Shown here in pieces: positions 50,113-58,810 of a stretch of 64,000 bases of DNA. Numbering within the stretch: position 1 is the stretch's first letter; every line of letters starts with the position of its first letter. The notes beneath the pieces are model-generated. The model searched no databases. It saw only the letters and a program-made list of their open reading frames with translations, and was not told the DNA's origin. Both the position numbers and the translations under genes were made by a program. Source of the DNA: an uncultured Lachnospiraceae bacterium (lineage in GTDB: Bacteria > Bacillota > Clostridia > Lachnospirales > Lachnospiraceae); assembly GCA_949948735.1 (NCBI GenBank), contig CATLGV010000012.1, forward strand, positions 40,117-104,116, read 5' to 3'.

Positions 50113-50203
50113 TTCCTATGCTCCTCTCGTTTTTGTGATTTCAATATAGCATAAAAAATGTTAAATAGTCCTTAAATTCGAAAACCTTAAATTCGACAGA
50201 AAA

Positions 50204-50377
50204 ATGTCTTTGAAGGAATTATCGGAAAAGGTCGGCGTCGCAAATGTCAACCTCTCCAAAATGAAAACCGGAAAAATCAGCGCCATCCGTTTTTCCACCT
50301 TGGAAGCCATCTGTGACGTTCTGGACTGCCAGCCTGGAGACATTCTGGAATATAAAAAGGAAGGAGACTCATTATAA
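50204..50377 (+). CDS. Small XRE-family regulator with an abnormal 5' end
   Basis: 57 residues from ATG 50204 (MSLKELSEKVGVANVNLSKM), ending D-I-L-E-Y-K-K-E-G-D-S-L. This is the YozG-like Cro/CI HTH (M-K-T-G-K-I-S-A-I-R-F-S-T-L-E-A-I-C), but helix 1, which normally precedes MSLKEL by 12-14 residues, lies upstream in the same frame (F-E-N-L-K-F-D-R-K) with no ATG/GTG/TTG before a TAA, and the ATG used has no ribosome binding site. CCTTAAATTCGA is duplicated there. Either a non-standard start (ATA at 50166-50168) or a damaged gene. The next gene starts two bases later. Confidence 0.7.
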   Translation: MSLKELSEKVGVANVNLSKMKTGKISAIRFSTLEAICDVLDCQPGDILEYKKEGDSL

Positions 50378-50378
50378 A

Positions 50379-50678
50379 ATGAAATTTTTCGGACTGCTCT
50401 GTGTTATTCTTTACGCCGCCCTGATGCTGTTTACACTGTTCTGCGCGAAGCAGAAATCCCTGCTCATTGCCGCCGGATGTATCCTGCTTCTGGGCTATGC
50501 CCTTATCCGGATTTGGAAAAATAATAATGTAATGATACTGCTGATTGCCGGCATGATTGCGATTTCCCTCGGCACGCTTTTCAACGGAATCCGGCAGGGC
50601 AGCGTACACCCGCAGCACCACCTGATTCGCCTTGTAATAGAGGCTGCTGTTGCCGCGCTCTGCTGGTTTGGCGCGTAA
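50379..50678 (+). CDS. Small three-helix membrane protein
   Basis: 99 residues from ATG 50379 behind AAGGAG (which lies inside the preceding XRE gene). Three hydrophobic segments: 4-22, 28-45 and 52-68, with a fourth near the C-terminus (RLVIEAAVAALCWFGA). Unknown function. Small XRE regulators are often paired with small membrane proteins, where the membrane protein is the regulated partner; here they overlap in operon fashion. Confidence 0.72.
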   Translation: MKFFGLLCVILYAALMLFTLFCAKQKSLLIAAGCILLLGYALIRIWKNNNVMILLIAGMIAISLGTLFNGIRQGSVHPQHHLIRLVIEAAVAALCWFGA

Positions 50679-50716
50679 GCCTTTCCGCTCCGTAGTGCGC
50701 GGCGTTGTACTTCTTC

Positions 50717-50797
50717 ACAACACAGCGTTGTTTTACTTCCATGCCGGAATCTGATACGATGAGGACAGCAAAAGCCGGTGGATACGCATACGTATCC
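50717..50797. promoter_or_regulatory. Palindromes upstream of the XRE-FlhA_C gene
   Basis: GGATACGCATACGTATCC (50780-50797) is an inverted repeat with one mismatched pair, and ACAAC-ACAGC-GTTGT (50717-50731) is a second. Both are candidate binding sites for the XRE protein encoded 48 bases downstream. Confidence 0.4.
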
Positions 50798-50844
50798 GCA
50801 GGTCGGAAAACTGTAAATCCATTATCGGAAAGGAGAATACGCAA

Positions 50845-51597
50845 ATGGAACATCAAATCGGAAATGTCATCAGCCAATACAGACAGAACAGGAAAATGAC
50901 GCAGGAGGATTTTGCGCTGCGCCTGGGCGTGACGCCGCAGGCCGTCAGCAAATGGGAGCGCGGGACGGGACTGCCCGACGTCGCGCTGCTGGGTGATATA
51001 TGCCAATTACTCGGAATAAGCGCCGACACCCTGCTTGGCGTGCAGGCGCCGCACATTATGGAAAATAACAATGCCGCCTTTGAAAAGGACATTCTGAACA
51101 ATATCATCGCCGAACCGCTCGTGCTGGAATTCGGCACGGAGCTTGTTCCCTGCATTGCAGAAGGAATGAAAACAGACCTGATCTACCAAAAGCGCAAGGA
51201 GCTTGCCGAAGCAACGGGAATGCTCCTGCCGCTGGTGCATATACGCGACAATACAGCACTCGGCGCCAATGAATACCGCATTCTCTTTTATGACTGCGTC
51301 CGCTTTCAGGCGGCTGCCGCTCCCGACGCCTCCCAAGCCTGCTACGCGCAGATCATACAGCAGGTATACGACCAGTGCAGACTGCACTACGACGCGCTTC
51401 TGAACAAGCAGCTGGTAAAGACGCTGGTAGACAATATAAAGGCGCGCTATCCCGGCTGCGCCGACGGTCTGGTGCCGGAACGCATCAGCTATCTCGCGCT
51501 CGAACGCCATTTACAAAAGATTATCCGGGAAAAGGGAACGCTTCGGGATCTGCTTCATATCCTGGAAGACTTGGAGAGCGCTCTGCCGCAGCCTTGA
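50845..51597 (+). CDS. XRE helix-turn-helix fused to a FlhA (FHIPEP) C-terminal-like domain
   Basis: 250 residues, ATG behind GGAAAGGAG. Residues 5-60 are an XRE HTH (Q-E-D-F-A-L-R-L-G-V-T-P-Q-A-V-S-K-W-E-R-G). From about residue 88 the sequence follows the cytoplasmic domain of the flagellar export protein FlhA: P-L-V-L-E-F-G-T-E-L-V-P, I-R-D-N-T-A-L-G-A-N-E-Y-R-I, then L-L-N-K-Q-L-V-K-T-L-V-D, L-V-P-E-R-I-S, L-Q-K-I-I-R-E-K-G-T-L-R-D-L-L-H-I-L-E-D-L. The middle subdomain of FlhA (about 60 residues) is missing and there is no membrane domain. It is thus a soluble putative DNA-binding protein. Its last 77 bases overlap mutY on the other strand. Confidence 0.82.
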   Translation: MEHQIGNVISQYRQNRKMTQEDFALRLGVTPQAVSKWERGTGLPDVALLGDICQLLGISADTLLGVQAPHIMENNNAAFEKDILNNIIAEPLVLEFGTELVPCIAEGMKTDLIYQKRKELAEATGMLLPLVHIRDNTALGANEYRILFYDCVRFQAAAAPDASQACYAQIIQQVYDQCRLHYDALLNKQLVKTLVDNIKARYPGCADGLVPERISYLALERHLQKIIREKGTLRDLLHILEDLESALPQP

Positions 51598-52714
51598 CAA
51601 AGCCCTTTATCACCTTCTGAAAAGCCGTAGGCAGCGCGATCTCCCGCTCCAGCATCCCCGGCGTTACCCATGTAAAGGGACACTCTACGGAAGCCTCCGG
51701 ACGGGTGTCCTTTTCATCGGACGCTGCCGCCGGGGTACAACGAACGGCAAAACAGCGCATGCGCCACTCGATATGTGTGAAAATATGCTTCTTATCCGGC
51801 AGGGCGCTAATCTCTCCTGCCGTTATACCACAGTCCGACAGCCGCTGCTTTACCGCCGCGCTGCCGCAGTGTCCCTCTGTATTGGGCAGCTCCCACATGC
51901 CGGAGAGCAGTCCCTTTCCGTCGCGCCTTCTGAGCGCAATACGCCCGTCGCGCCACAGCACCAGCACGGTCTTTTCCTCGACTCTTCTCTCCGCCTTCTT
52001 TTTCTTTACCGGATAACACAGCTGCGTGCCCGCACGGTAAGCCCCGCACTGCTCCCGTATCGGGCATGCTCCGCATTTAGGCGCGCCATTTGGCACACAG
52101 ACCACCGCCCCAAGCTCCATCAGGCTCTGCGTAAAGTTCCCGCGTTCCTGCTCCGGGTAAACGGCCCGCAGCGCGTCCGTTATCCGCTGCCGGACCCGGA
52201 CATCCCGGATATCCCCGCCGTCCTGCGTAAGCCTCGTCACCACACGCAGGACATTGCCGTCCACCGCGGGAGATGCCTCCTCAAACGCAATGGAGCAAAT
52301 CGCCCCTGCCGTATACGCACCGATTCCGGGAAGCTTTATAATCTCCGCATACTGCCGCGGAAAATGCCCATCATAGTCGCGGCATATCATCTGCGCCGCC
52401 TTCTGCAGGTTCCGGACTCTGGAATAATATCCCAGTCCTTCCCAGCGCTTTAACAGCTGATCCTCCTGCGCCTCCGCGAGTGTCCCAATATCGGGATACT
52501 GCCGCATAAAACGCTCATAATAGGGAATCACGGTCTCCACTCTGGTCTGCTGCAGCATGATCTCCGATACCCACACACGATATGCCGTACCGTCCGAAGC
52601 ATTGTCCGTATTTTGACCAAAATCCCTGTTTTCCCGCCATGGCAGCACGCGCGCATTGTCCCTGTACCAGCCCAAAAGCGGCTGCACAATCTGCTTTAAG
52701 CCGTTCCCGCCCAT
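51521..52714 (-). CDS. mutY: A/G-specific adenine glycosylase MutY
   Basis: 397 residues from ATG 52714, directly behind the traX stop. HhH-GPD fold with catalytic Glu in S-E-I-M-L-Q-Q-T-R-V-E and catalytic Asp in A-V-D-G-N-V-L-R-V; L-P-G-I-G-A-Y-T-A-G; an Fe-S cluster C-x7-C-x2-C-x5-C (CVPNGAPKCGACPIREQC); and a C-terminal NUDIX-like 8-oxoG recognition domain (G-L-L-S-G-M-W-E-L-P). It removes adenine mispaired with 8-oxoguanine. The last 25 or so residues go past the usual end and overlap the XRE-FlhA_C gene. Confidence 0.95.
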   Translation of the reverse strand: MGGNGLKQIVQPLLGWYRDNARVLPWRENRDFGQNTDNASDGTAYRVWVSEIMLQQTRVETVIPYYERFMRQYPDIGTLAEAQEDQLLKRWEGLGYYSRVRNLQKAAQMICRDYDGHFPRQYAEIIKLPGIGAYTAGAICSIAFEEASPAVDGNVLRVVTRLTQDGGDIRDVRVRQRITDALRAVYPEQERGNFTQSLMELGAVVCVPNGAPKCGACPIREQCGAYRAGTQLCYPVKKKKAERRVEEKTVLVLWRDGRIALRRRDGKGLLSGMWELPNTEGHCGSAAVKQRLSDCGITAGEISALPDKKHIFTHIEWRMRCFAVRCTPAAASDEKDTRPEASVECPFTWVTPGMLEREIALPTAFQKVIKGFVKAAAERSPSLPGYEADPEAFPFPG

Positions 52715-52716
52715 TC

Positions 52717-53454
52717 CTATACACACCACCGCAATATTCCCAGCGCCAGCAAATGCGCCGGATAAAAGATATAAAAGAACCATTTATGCACCGGCCTCTT
52801 ACTGCCGCTCTCCCCGTTATAAAGGAAGCCCAGCAGCAACGGCACCAGCAGCACGCCAAGCTGAAACCACATAGCCGGAACGCCGGATACACAGCCCACC
52901 GCAATTATAAGAAGCTGCGGAACCAGAAAGGCAAGGGTAAACGCCGTCCATTTCGCCCTGGGCCTGTCCCGGTATACATGCACAAACAGACAGCCCAGCA
53001 CATTCATAAACGCCCAGTCCCCGGCACACGAGAGCAGACACAGCAGTATGACGCCGATCACCCGGACCGCTTTATTCATCCGGTTATTTTCCCAGAGCCG
53101 TATCGCCGTCAACCCCAGAAACAGTGTAAAAATCACACTCTGCATCGGGTGAAAGGTAATGGTTCCCTGTGCATAGGAAAATGGCAGCTCCCCATATTCA
53201 AAATAAACAAAAGGCACCCATGAAATCAGCGCAAACAGCGCAAGACGCATTTGATACTTCCCGACATTGCGCGTGTAACGGTAGCCCTCCCCGACAAAGT
53301 ACGCCATCGTGGGCCCCGTCAGCCGCCCGATAAAATGCATCGCCTGTCCCAATACCGTCCCCATCGGCACAAATGCCCATGCGATATGGTCAATCAGCAT
53401 CGCCGCAATCACAAGATATTTTATCTGATTCCTGTTGAACGTTACGCTATTCAT
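52717..53454 (-). CDS. TraX-family membrane protein
   Basis: 245 residues from ATG 53454 behind GGAGG. Seven to eight membrane helices with the family motifs K-Y-L-V-I-A-A-M-L-I-D-H-I-A, R-L-T-G-P-T-M-A-Y-F-V-G-E-G-Y and Y-I-F-Y-P-A-H-L. TraX acetylates pilin in conjugative plasmids, but chromosomal relatives are widespread acyltransferase-like membrane proteins of unknown target. It is followed two bases later by mutY and preceded by the SulP gene (22 bases), so the three are probably cotranscribed. Confidence 0.9.
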   Translation of the reverse strand: MNSVTFNRNQIKYLVIAAMLIDHIAWAFVPMGTVLGQAMHFIGRLTGPTMAYFVGEGYRYTRNVGKYQMRLALFALISWVPFVYFEYGELPFSYAQGTITFHPMQSVIFTLFLGLTAIRLWENNRMNKAVRVIGVILLCLLSCAGDWAFMNVLGCLFVHVYRDRPRAKWTAFTLAFLVPQLLIIAVGCVSGVPAMWFQLGVLLVPLLLGFLYNGESGSKRPVHKWFFYIFYPAHLLALGILRWCV

Positions 53455-53476
53455 GTCAGCCTCCACTCCGCAGCCC

Positions 53477-55117
53477 TCACACCAGCTGCGCCGCGCGCTC
53501 CAGCGCGTCGTCGATATGCGCACAGAAATTATCCTCGCCGATGCGCTGTGTAAAGCCGGCCTTGTCCATGACCTTTCTGGGCTGCCCGTTTACATGGGAA
53601 AAGACGATCTTAATCCCCTTCTTCTCATACTTTTCATAGAGCTGCTCCAGAGAGTGCATCGCCGTCGCGTCAATCGCGTTCACGCTCCGCATTCGCAGAA
53701 TCAGGCATTTCGTATCCTCCTTTACCGAGATGGTCAGGATCTTGTCCGCCGCGGCAAAGAACATCGGCCCGGAAATCTCATAGACCAGCGTATGCTCCGG
53801 CACCACCCGCAGGGAAATACTGTCGGGATCCTCCTCCTCGTCCACATACCGCCAGCCCTCGACCTCCGTCACCTCGCTCATGCGCTTCATAAAGAGAATT
53901 GCCGCAAGCAGGATACCGACCTCAATCGCCACAACAAGATCAAAGACCACAGTCAGGATAAAGGTAAGCACCAGTACAATAATGTCGCTCTTGGGCGAGG
54001 ACTTGCACAGATTGACAAACGCCCGCCAGCCGCACATGTTGTAGGCCACCATAAACAGAATCGCCGCAATGCACGGCATGGGAATCAGCGCCGCGTAAGG
54101 CATCAGCACTACCAGAATCAATACCAGCGTAATCGCGTGGACAATGCCCGCTATCGGCGTACGTCCGCCGTTTTTGATGTTTGCCGCCGTCCTCGCGATG
54201 GCTCCCGTAGCAGGAATCCCGCCAAACAGCGCCGAGCCGATATTGCCGATGCCCTGCGCGATCAGCTCCATATTGGAGCGGTGCTTGGAATTGATCATGC
54301 TGTCCGCCACCACGCAGGAAAGCAGAGACTCGATTGCCGCCAGAATCGCTATTGTAAAGGCATCCGGAATAATATCCCCAATATCCTTCAACGTAAATGC
54401 CGGCACATGCAGGCTCGGCAGCTTGTTGCTGATTTCGTACAAATCGCCGATCGTATTCACCTTCATATGTAAAAGCTGCACCATCAGAATACCCGCAATG
54501 ACAGCCAGCAGGGAGCCCGGTATGGTCTTGTTGATATACGGCCAAATAATCAATATCGCCAGGCAGACCAGGCCAACCGCCAGCGCCTGCCAGTTGATCG
54601 TGGCAATATGGCGTATCACCGCCTCGAGCTTTTCCATCGTCTCAATCGTGACGGTTCCTGCAGGATAAGAAAGGCCTAAAAAGTCCTTAATCTGGCCGAT
54701 TGCGATGGTCACCGCAATCCCCGCGGTAAATCCCGTCGTAATCGTGTACGGGATATATTTGATCAGGTTTCCCAGCCTCAAAAAGCCCATCACCGCAAGG
54801 ATAATGCCCGCAAGCACCGTCGCCAGTATCAGCCCGTCCATTCCCTTCTGGGCGACAATGCCCGCAACGATTGTCGCAAACGCCGCAGTCGGCCCCGCAA
54901 TCTGCACGCGGCTGCCGCCAAAAAAGGAAATCAGAAAGCCTGCGATAATCGCCGTATAAATCCCCTGCTCCGGGCCGACGCCCGACGCAAGTGCAAGCGC
55001 AATCGACAACGGCAGCGCGATAATCGCAACAATAATGCCGGCTATAATGTCCTTGACAAACTGTTCCTTCGTGTAGGTTTTCATCACCGAAAACAGCTTT
55101 GGTTTTAACTTTTCCAT
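53477..55117 (-). CDS. SulP/SLC26-family anion transporter with STAS domain
   Basis: 546 residues from ATG 55117 behind AGGGGG. About 12-14 membrane segments with the SulP motifs (L-P-L-S-I-A-L-A-L-A-S-G-V-G-P-E-Q-G-I-Y-type start, G-G-I-P-A-T-G-A-I-A-R-T-A-A-N-I) and a C-terminal STAS domain (about 435-546) with N-A-I-D-A-T-A-M-H-S-L. Transports sulfate, bicarbonate or dicarboxylates with Na+ or H+; the substrate cannot be deduced. Confidence 0.93.
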   Translation of the reverse strand: MEKLKPKLFSVMKTYTKEQFVKDIIAGIIVAIIALPLSIALALASGVGPEQGIYTAIIAGFLISFFGGSRVQIAGPTAAFATIVAGIVAQKGMDGLILATVLAGIILAVMGFLRLGNLIKYIPYTITTGFTAGIAVTIAIGQIKDFLGLSYPAGTVTIETMEKLEAVIRHIATINWQALAVGLVCLAILIIWPYINKTIPGSLLAVIAGILMVQLLHMKVNTIGDLYEISNKLPSLHVPAFTLKDIGDIIPDAFTIAILAAIESLLSCVVADSMINSKHRSNMELIAQGIGNIGSALFGGIPATGAIARTAANIKNGGRTPIAGIVHAITLVLILVVLMPYAALIPMPCIAAILFMVAYNMCGWRAFVNLCKSSPKSDIIVLVLTFILTVVFDLVVAIEVGILLAAILFMKRMSEVTEVEGWRYVDEEEDPDSISLRVVPEHTLVYEISGPMFFAAADKILTISVKEDTKCLILRMRSVNAIDATAMHSLEQLYEKYEKKGIKIVFSHVNGQPRKVMDKAGFTQRIGEDNFCAHIDDALERAAQLV

Positions 55118-55218
55118 CAGAATCCCCCTGCAAATCAAAAATATTTTATTTCATCATAGTCCCAAATCCTGCTTTTTTCAAGGAAAACTTTACTGCCTGC
55201 CGGCAAGGACATACGCGG

Positions 55219-56193
55219 TCAGTTCTGCATCCGTACCTGCCCCCTGGCAAGCATGGGATACCTTGCGGGCATAACGCCGTCCAGCTGCTCCCTGTGCATA
55301 TCGACCGCCGTAATCTGATGGTTGTCATAGGTCGTATAATAATAGATTCCCTTATCCGCATTGCAGCAGGAGGTATAGATTGTAATCTCATACTTCCCGT
55401 CCTCCACCTCGCAGCATCCGCGCTGCTGGTCGACTGCGCCCAGGATATGAAAGAACTGGCTTACGCTCTCCGACTCCGTATCACCCGAAACAGCGTTCAT
55501 TTTCGCAAAAGCGGCCCTCACAAAACGGGACTGTGAGGAAAGGTCGCCGGGAAGCCCCAGCGCGCCCATGCCGCGGCTGTACGCATGCAGGGAAAGCCTG
55601 TCCGAAAAAAGGTTTCGCGGATTTTTGGGGGACAGATGCATGTAATTGTTCAGCGCAAACAGCTGCTCCGCAAACGGCGGGTTATTTGCCAGCACCCCGA
55701 CCGGGTTGTCATAAACCTTTATCCCGTCCTCCACCGCCTCTACCGTTATGCATTCCCTGCAATCCGAAATGATCCAGTGAAGCTGCGCGATTGGCAGCTT
55801 ATCGCTAAAAGGCGTGTCCGTGAGGTTGATTTTGTCTATCAGCGCCCGCGCTTCCCGCACCGCGGCGCACTGTCCGAGAATCCATGGGATAAACTCAAAG
55901 CTTGTGATATTCTCCCTGCCACGCACAGGCCTTCGGTATACGGCGTTTCCCACGAAATTCAGCCCTGCCATACCCAGCCCCTTTTCATTCACCGCATCAT
56001 AATACAGCGGCTGATTCTCCTCAACATGCGCCATGCCGATCATCGCATAGTGGTCTGCCATACTGCCCATCTCCCGGAAGTGAAACGGATACCGCCGCGG
56101 CGTCACCACGATCTCCTCTCCGTAAGAAAACTCATAATCCAGCGTGCGTCCAAAATAGAAATCCTTTGTCTTATAAGTTGCCGCAGTACACAT
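55219..56193 (-). CDS. cbh: Choloylglycine (bile salt) hydrolase
   Basis: 324 residues beginning MCTAATYKTK. After removal of Met1, Cys2 is the N-terminal nucleophile. The other catalytic or substrate residues known from bile salt hydrolases are present: Arg16, Asp19, Asn79, Asn170 and Arg223, with L-G-L-P-G-D-L-S-S-Q-S-R-F-V-R and Y-T-S-C-C-N-x-D-K-G-I-Y-Y-Y. It deconjugates glycine/taurine bile acids in the cytoplasm; penicillin V acylase is the alternative in this Ntn family, but the N-x-P and motif set favour the bile acid branch. It points to an intestinal habitat. Monocistronic. Confidence 0.92.
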   Translation of the reverse strand: MCTAATYKTKDFYFGRTLDYEFSYGEEIVVTPRRYPFHFREMGSMADHYAMIGMAHVEENQPLYYDAVNEKGLGMAGLNFVGNAVYRRPVRGRENITSFEFIPWILGQCAAVREARALIDKINLTDTPFSDKLPIAQLHWIISDCRECITVEAVEDGIKVYDNPVGVLANNPPFAEQLFALNNYMHLSPKNPRNLFSDRLSLHAYSRGMGALGLPGDLSSQSRFVRAAFAKMNAVSGDTESESVSQFFHILGAVDQQRGCCEVEDGKYEITIYTSCCNADKGIYYYTTYDNHQITAVDMHREQLDGVMPARYPMLARGQVRMQN

Positions 56194-56279
56194 AAAAGTC
56201 CCCCACTCTTACCAAATTTTTCACGCTTTCCCCTCCATTTCTCAAACGGCGGTTCGCTCCTTCCCGTCCAAATGCTGCC

Positions 56280-57104
56280 TCACGCCCGCCTTTGCCTTGT
56301 AACCTCATACATCAAAATGGAGGCCGCACAGCTTACGTTAAAAGATGTGGCATACGATTTTTCCGCCATGGGAATTGTACAGAGTACGTCGCAGTACTCC
56401 TTATACGCCCTGTTCAGTCCCATCGTCTCGTTGCCCATCATCAGCATCAGCGGTTTTGTAAGATCAGCCGCATACAGCGGCTGCTCCCGATGCGCTGTAG
56501 TCCCCACCACGGTAAAGCCGGGATAGCGCTCCTTCAATAAATCAATATATCCAAAAAGCGCATTGTTATCCGGTACCCGAATGACCTGCATATTGAAAAA
56601 AGACCCCATCGCCGAAACGACGACGTTTGGGTCATATAAATCTACGGCATGTCCCGTAATAATCAGCGCATCCACCCCCAACGCATCGCAGGAGCGTATC
56701 ATGGTGCCAAGATTCCCCTTGTTGGAGGGCCGGTCAAACAGCACGATAAACGGATTGGTGCCAAGCCGGATGTTCTCCAGACTGTCCTTGCGCATCTCAA
56801 TTACCGCCATCAGCTCCGAGGTATCCTCCTTGTCGCTGAGCGCGCGCATCAGCTGTGCGCTCAGGCAGTAATTGGTCTGTGTGCGCACATTTTTAATCAT
56901 ATCCGCAGCCCAGTCAGAAAGACGGCTCCCGTCATATAAAAAGGACTTTACCGTCCAATTATTCTGCACCGCTTCGTTAAGGCTGCGTACGCCCTCCACA
57001 AGGAACTCCCGGCATTTATGCCGTTTGTTCCTGTTTGTTTTGAGCGTTTCAAACCTCTGAAATATATCGTTTTTGCTGTATATTTTTATTTCCGATTTTT
57101 CCAT
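56280..57104 (-). CDS. SpoU/TrmH-family RNA 2'-O-methyltransferase
   Basis: 274 residues. I chose ATG 57104 since GGAG lies six bases upstream; the ATG at 57116 sits on top of its own site. N-terminal substrate-binding domain (RNKRHKCREFLVEGVRSLNEAV), then the SPOUT knot with D-R-P-S-N-K-G-N-L-G-T-M-I-R-S, M-M-G-N-E-T-M-G-L and I-P-M-A-E-K-S-Y-A-T-S-F-N-V-S. It methylates a ribose in rRNA or tRNA using SAM; the exact site is unknown. Confidence 0.92.
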   Translation of the reverse strand: MEKSEIKIYSKNDIFQRFETLKTNRNKRHKCREFLVEGVRSLNEAVQNNWTVKSFLYDGSRLSDWAADMIKNVRTQTNYCLSAQLMRALSDKEDTSELMAVIEMRKDSLENIRLGTNPFIVLFDRPSNKGNLGTMIRSCDALGVDALIITGHAVDLYDPNVVVSAMGSFFNMQVIRVPDNNALFGYIDLLKERYPGFTVVGTTAHREQPLYAADLTKPLMLMMGNETMGLNRAYKEYCDVLCTIPMAEKSYATSFNVSCAASILMYEVTRQRRA

Positions 57105-57134
57105 CGTTTTCTCCATTCCTGCGCGGGAAACGCC

Positions 57135-57983
57135 TTAATCAGCATTTCCCTGATTCTCCGCGCCGGAAATATCGCTTCCGAAGTATTTCTCCGATATGCG
57201 GCTCAGCTCGCCCGACTCCTGCAGCTCTGCAAGCGCCTGATTGACCGCCTCCCGAAGAGACGCGGAGTCCTCGTCCTTGCGAAACGGAATGCATACCAGC
57301 GAAGCGTCGTCTGTCAGCGCAGCCACCTTCAACGCGGCGTCGGGATGCACCTTCATATAATCATAAAAGGACACCTCGGCATTGAGAGTCGCGTCCACAC
57401 GTCCCGACAAAACCATTTCAATCGTATCGTCCAGCGAGTCCACGCCCTGCACCTTTGCGCCATACGCCTCCGCCAGCGTCATATACGTGCTGGAAATACT
57501 ATTTGCGGTCGTCTTGCCGCTCAAATCCGTAAAATTCTGAATATCCGTATTGTCCGTGCCTACAATCAACGCCGTGCGGATATATCCATACGGATCCGAG
57601 AAATCATATTTCTCCGCGCGCTCATCCGTGACCTCCACACCGTTAATCACAATGTCATAGCGTCCGACGTCAAGCCCCGCAAAAAGGCCGTCCCACTCGC
57701 CCTCGACAAAGGTCGGCGTCACGCCAAGCTTCTCGGCTATAAGCTTGCCGACCTCAACGTCGTACCCCGCAAGCTCATCCTGCTCGTCGTGGTAGGTCCA
57801 CGGCGCCCAGGTGCCCTCCATCGCGATTACAATCTCGCCCTTTTCCTGAATCCGCGCCAGCAGGTCTTTCTCCCCTGCCGCCCCATTGCCCGAAGCGCCC
57901 TGATTGGAGCAGGCTGTCGTCGCCAGCAGGGCCGCCGCCGCTGCCATCGCCAGTATTTTTTTTGTAAAAGCCGTCTTCTTCAT
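57135..57983 (-). CDS. Polar amino acid ABC transporter, substrate-binding lipoprotein
   Basis: 282 residues from ATG 57983 behind GGAGG. Signal peptide KKTAFTKKILAMAAAAALLA and lipobox T-T-A-C. Mature fold of solute-binding family 3 (E-G-T-W-A-P-W-T-Y, G-Y-D-V-E-V-G-K-L-I-A, D-I-V-I-N-G-V-E-V-T, F-S-D-P-Y). The ending S-E-K-Y-F-G-S-D-I-S resembles cystine-binding TcyA/FliY types, so cystine is a reasonable guess only. Last gene of the permease-ATPase-binding protein operon. Confidence 0.92.
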   Translation of the reverse strand: MKKTAFTKKILAMAAAAALLATTACSNQGASGNGAAGEKDLLARIQEKGEIVIAMEGTWAPWTYHDEQDELAGYDVEVGKLIAEKLGVTPTFVEGEWDGLFAGLDVGRYDIVINGVEVTDERAEKYDFSDPYGYIRTALIVGTDNTDIQNFTDLSGKTTANSISSTYMTLAEAYGAKVQGVDSLDDTIEMVLSGRVDATLNAEVSFYDYMKVHPDAALKVAALTDDASLVCIPFRKDEDSASLREAVNQALAELQESGELSRISEKYFGSDISGAENQGNAD

Positions 57984-58063
57984 AATCTTAACCTCCGTTT
58001 TCGCGCGCATCCCGCGCATATCATATTCTCCCGCCCAAAAACAATTCCTTCATCAGCGCTTCC

Positions 58064-58792
58064 TCAAAACTGCTGTAAGAACAGCCTTGTGCGCTCCTGC
58101 AGCGGATTGTCAAAAAATTCACGGGACGCCCCGCTCTCGACAACAACGCCGTCCTCCATAAAAATCACTCTGGAAGAAACGTTCCTTGCAAAGCCCATCT
58201 CATGCGTGACCACCAGCATCGTCATGCCTTCCTCCGCAAGCTGCCGCATCACGGCCAGCACCTCGCCCGTCAGCTCCGGGTCGAGCGCCGAGGTCGGCTC
58301 GTCGAAATAGATAATCTCCGGCTTCGTCGCCAACGCCCGCGCAATCGCCACCCGCTGCTGCTGCCCGCCGGAAAGCTGGCTCGGATAATAATCATACCTG
58401 TCCGACAGGCCGACCTTGTCAAGCGCCTGCCTGCCGGCCTCCTCCGCCTCACGTCTTGGCATCCCGCGGGCTATCGTCAGGCCCTCGGTGACGTTTTGCA
58501 GCGCCGTTTTATTCAGGAATAAATTATAATTTTGGAAGACAAAGGCCGTCTTTTTGCGAATCTCAGCCGCCTCCTTCTTTTTGATTCGGCCAAGCTCGTA
58601 AGAAGCCCCATCGAAAACCATGGTTCCGCTGTCCGCCTTTTCCAGGAAATTCATGCATCTGAGAAGCGTCGTCTTGCCGGAGCCGCTGGGCCCTAAGATC
58701 GCCACCACATCTCCCTGACTGACGGAAAGCGACACGCCCCTGAGCACCTCGACGCCCTGAAAGGCTTTCCTGATCTCTCTTATCTCAAGCAT
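58064..58792 (-). CDS. Polar amino acid ABC transporter ATPase
   Basis: 242 residues, ATG behind [42 protein letters not shown] and V-T-H-E-M are the GlnQ/HisP-type set. It energises uptake with the permease 18 bases upstream and the lipoprotein downstream. Confidence 0.95.
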   Translation of the reverse strand: MLEIREIRKAFQGVEVLRGVSLSVSQGDVVAILGPSGSGKTTLLRCMNFLEKADSGTMVFDGASYELGRIKKKEAAEIRKKTAFVFQNYNLFLNKTALQNVTEGLTIARGMPRREAEEAGRQALDKVGLSDRYDYYPSQLSGGQQQRVAIARALATKPEIIYFDEPTSALDPELTGEVLAVMRQLAEEGMTMLVVTHEMGFARNVSSRVIFMEDGVVVESGASREFFDNPLQERTRLFLQQF

Positions 58793-58810
58793 ATGTACCT
58801 CCGTTTCGCC

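Noticed and set aside
50313..50678. Longer version of the small membrane protein starting inside the XRE gene
   Set aside because: The XRE frame is well supported up to its stop at 50377; the ATG at 50379 has a ribosome binding site and gives a natural membrane-protein N-terminus.
53435..54472. Plus-strand open frame of 345 codons opposite the SulP and traX genes
   Set aside because: His/Arg/Gln-rich shadow; the minus strand encodes a complete SulP transporter with STAS domain.
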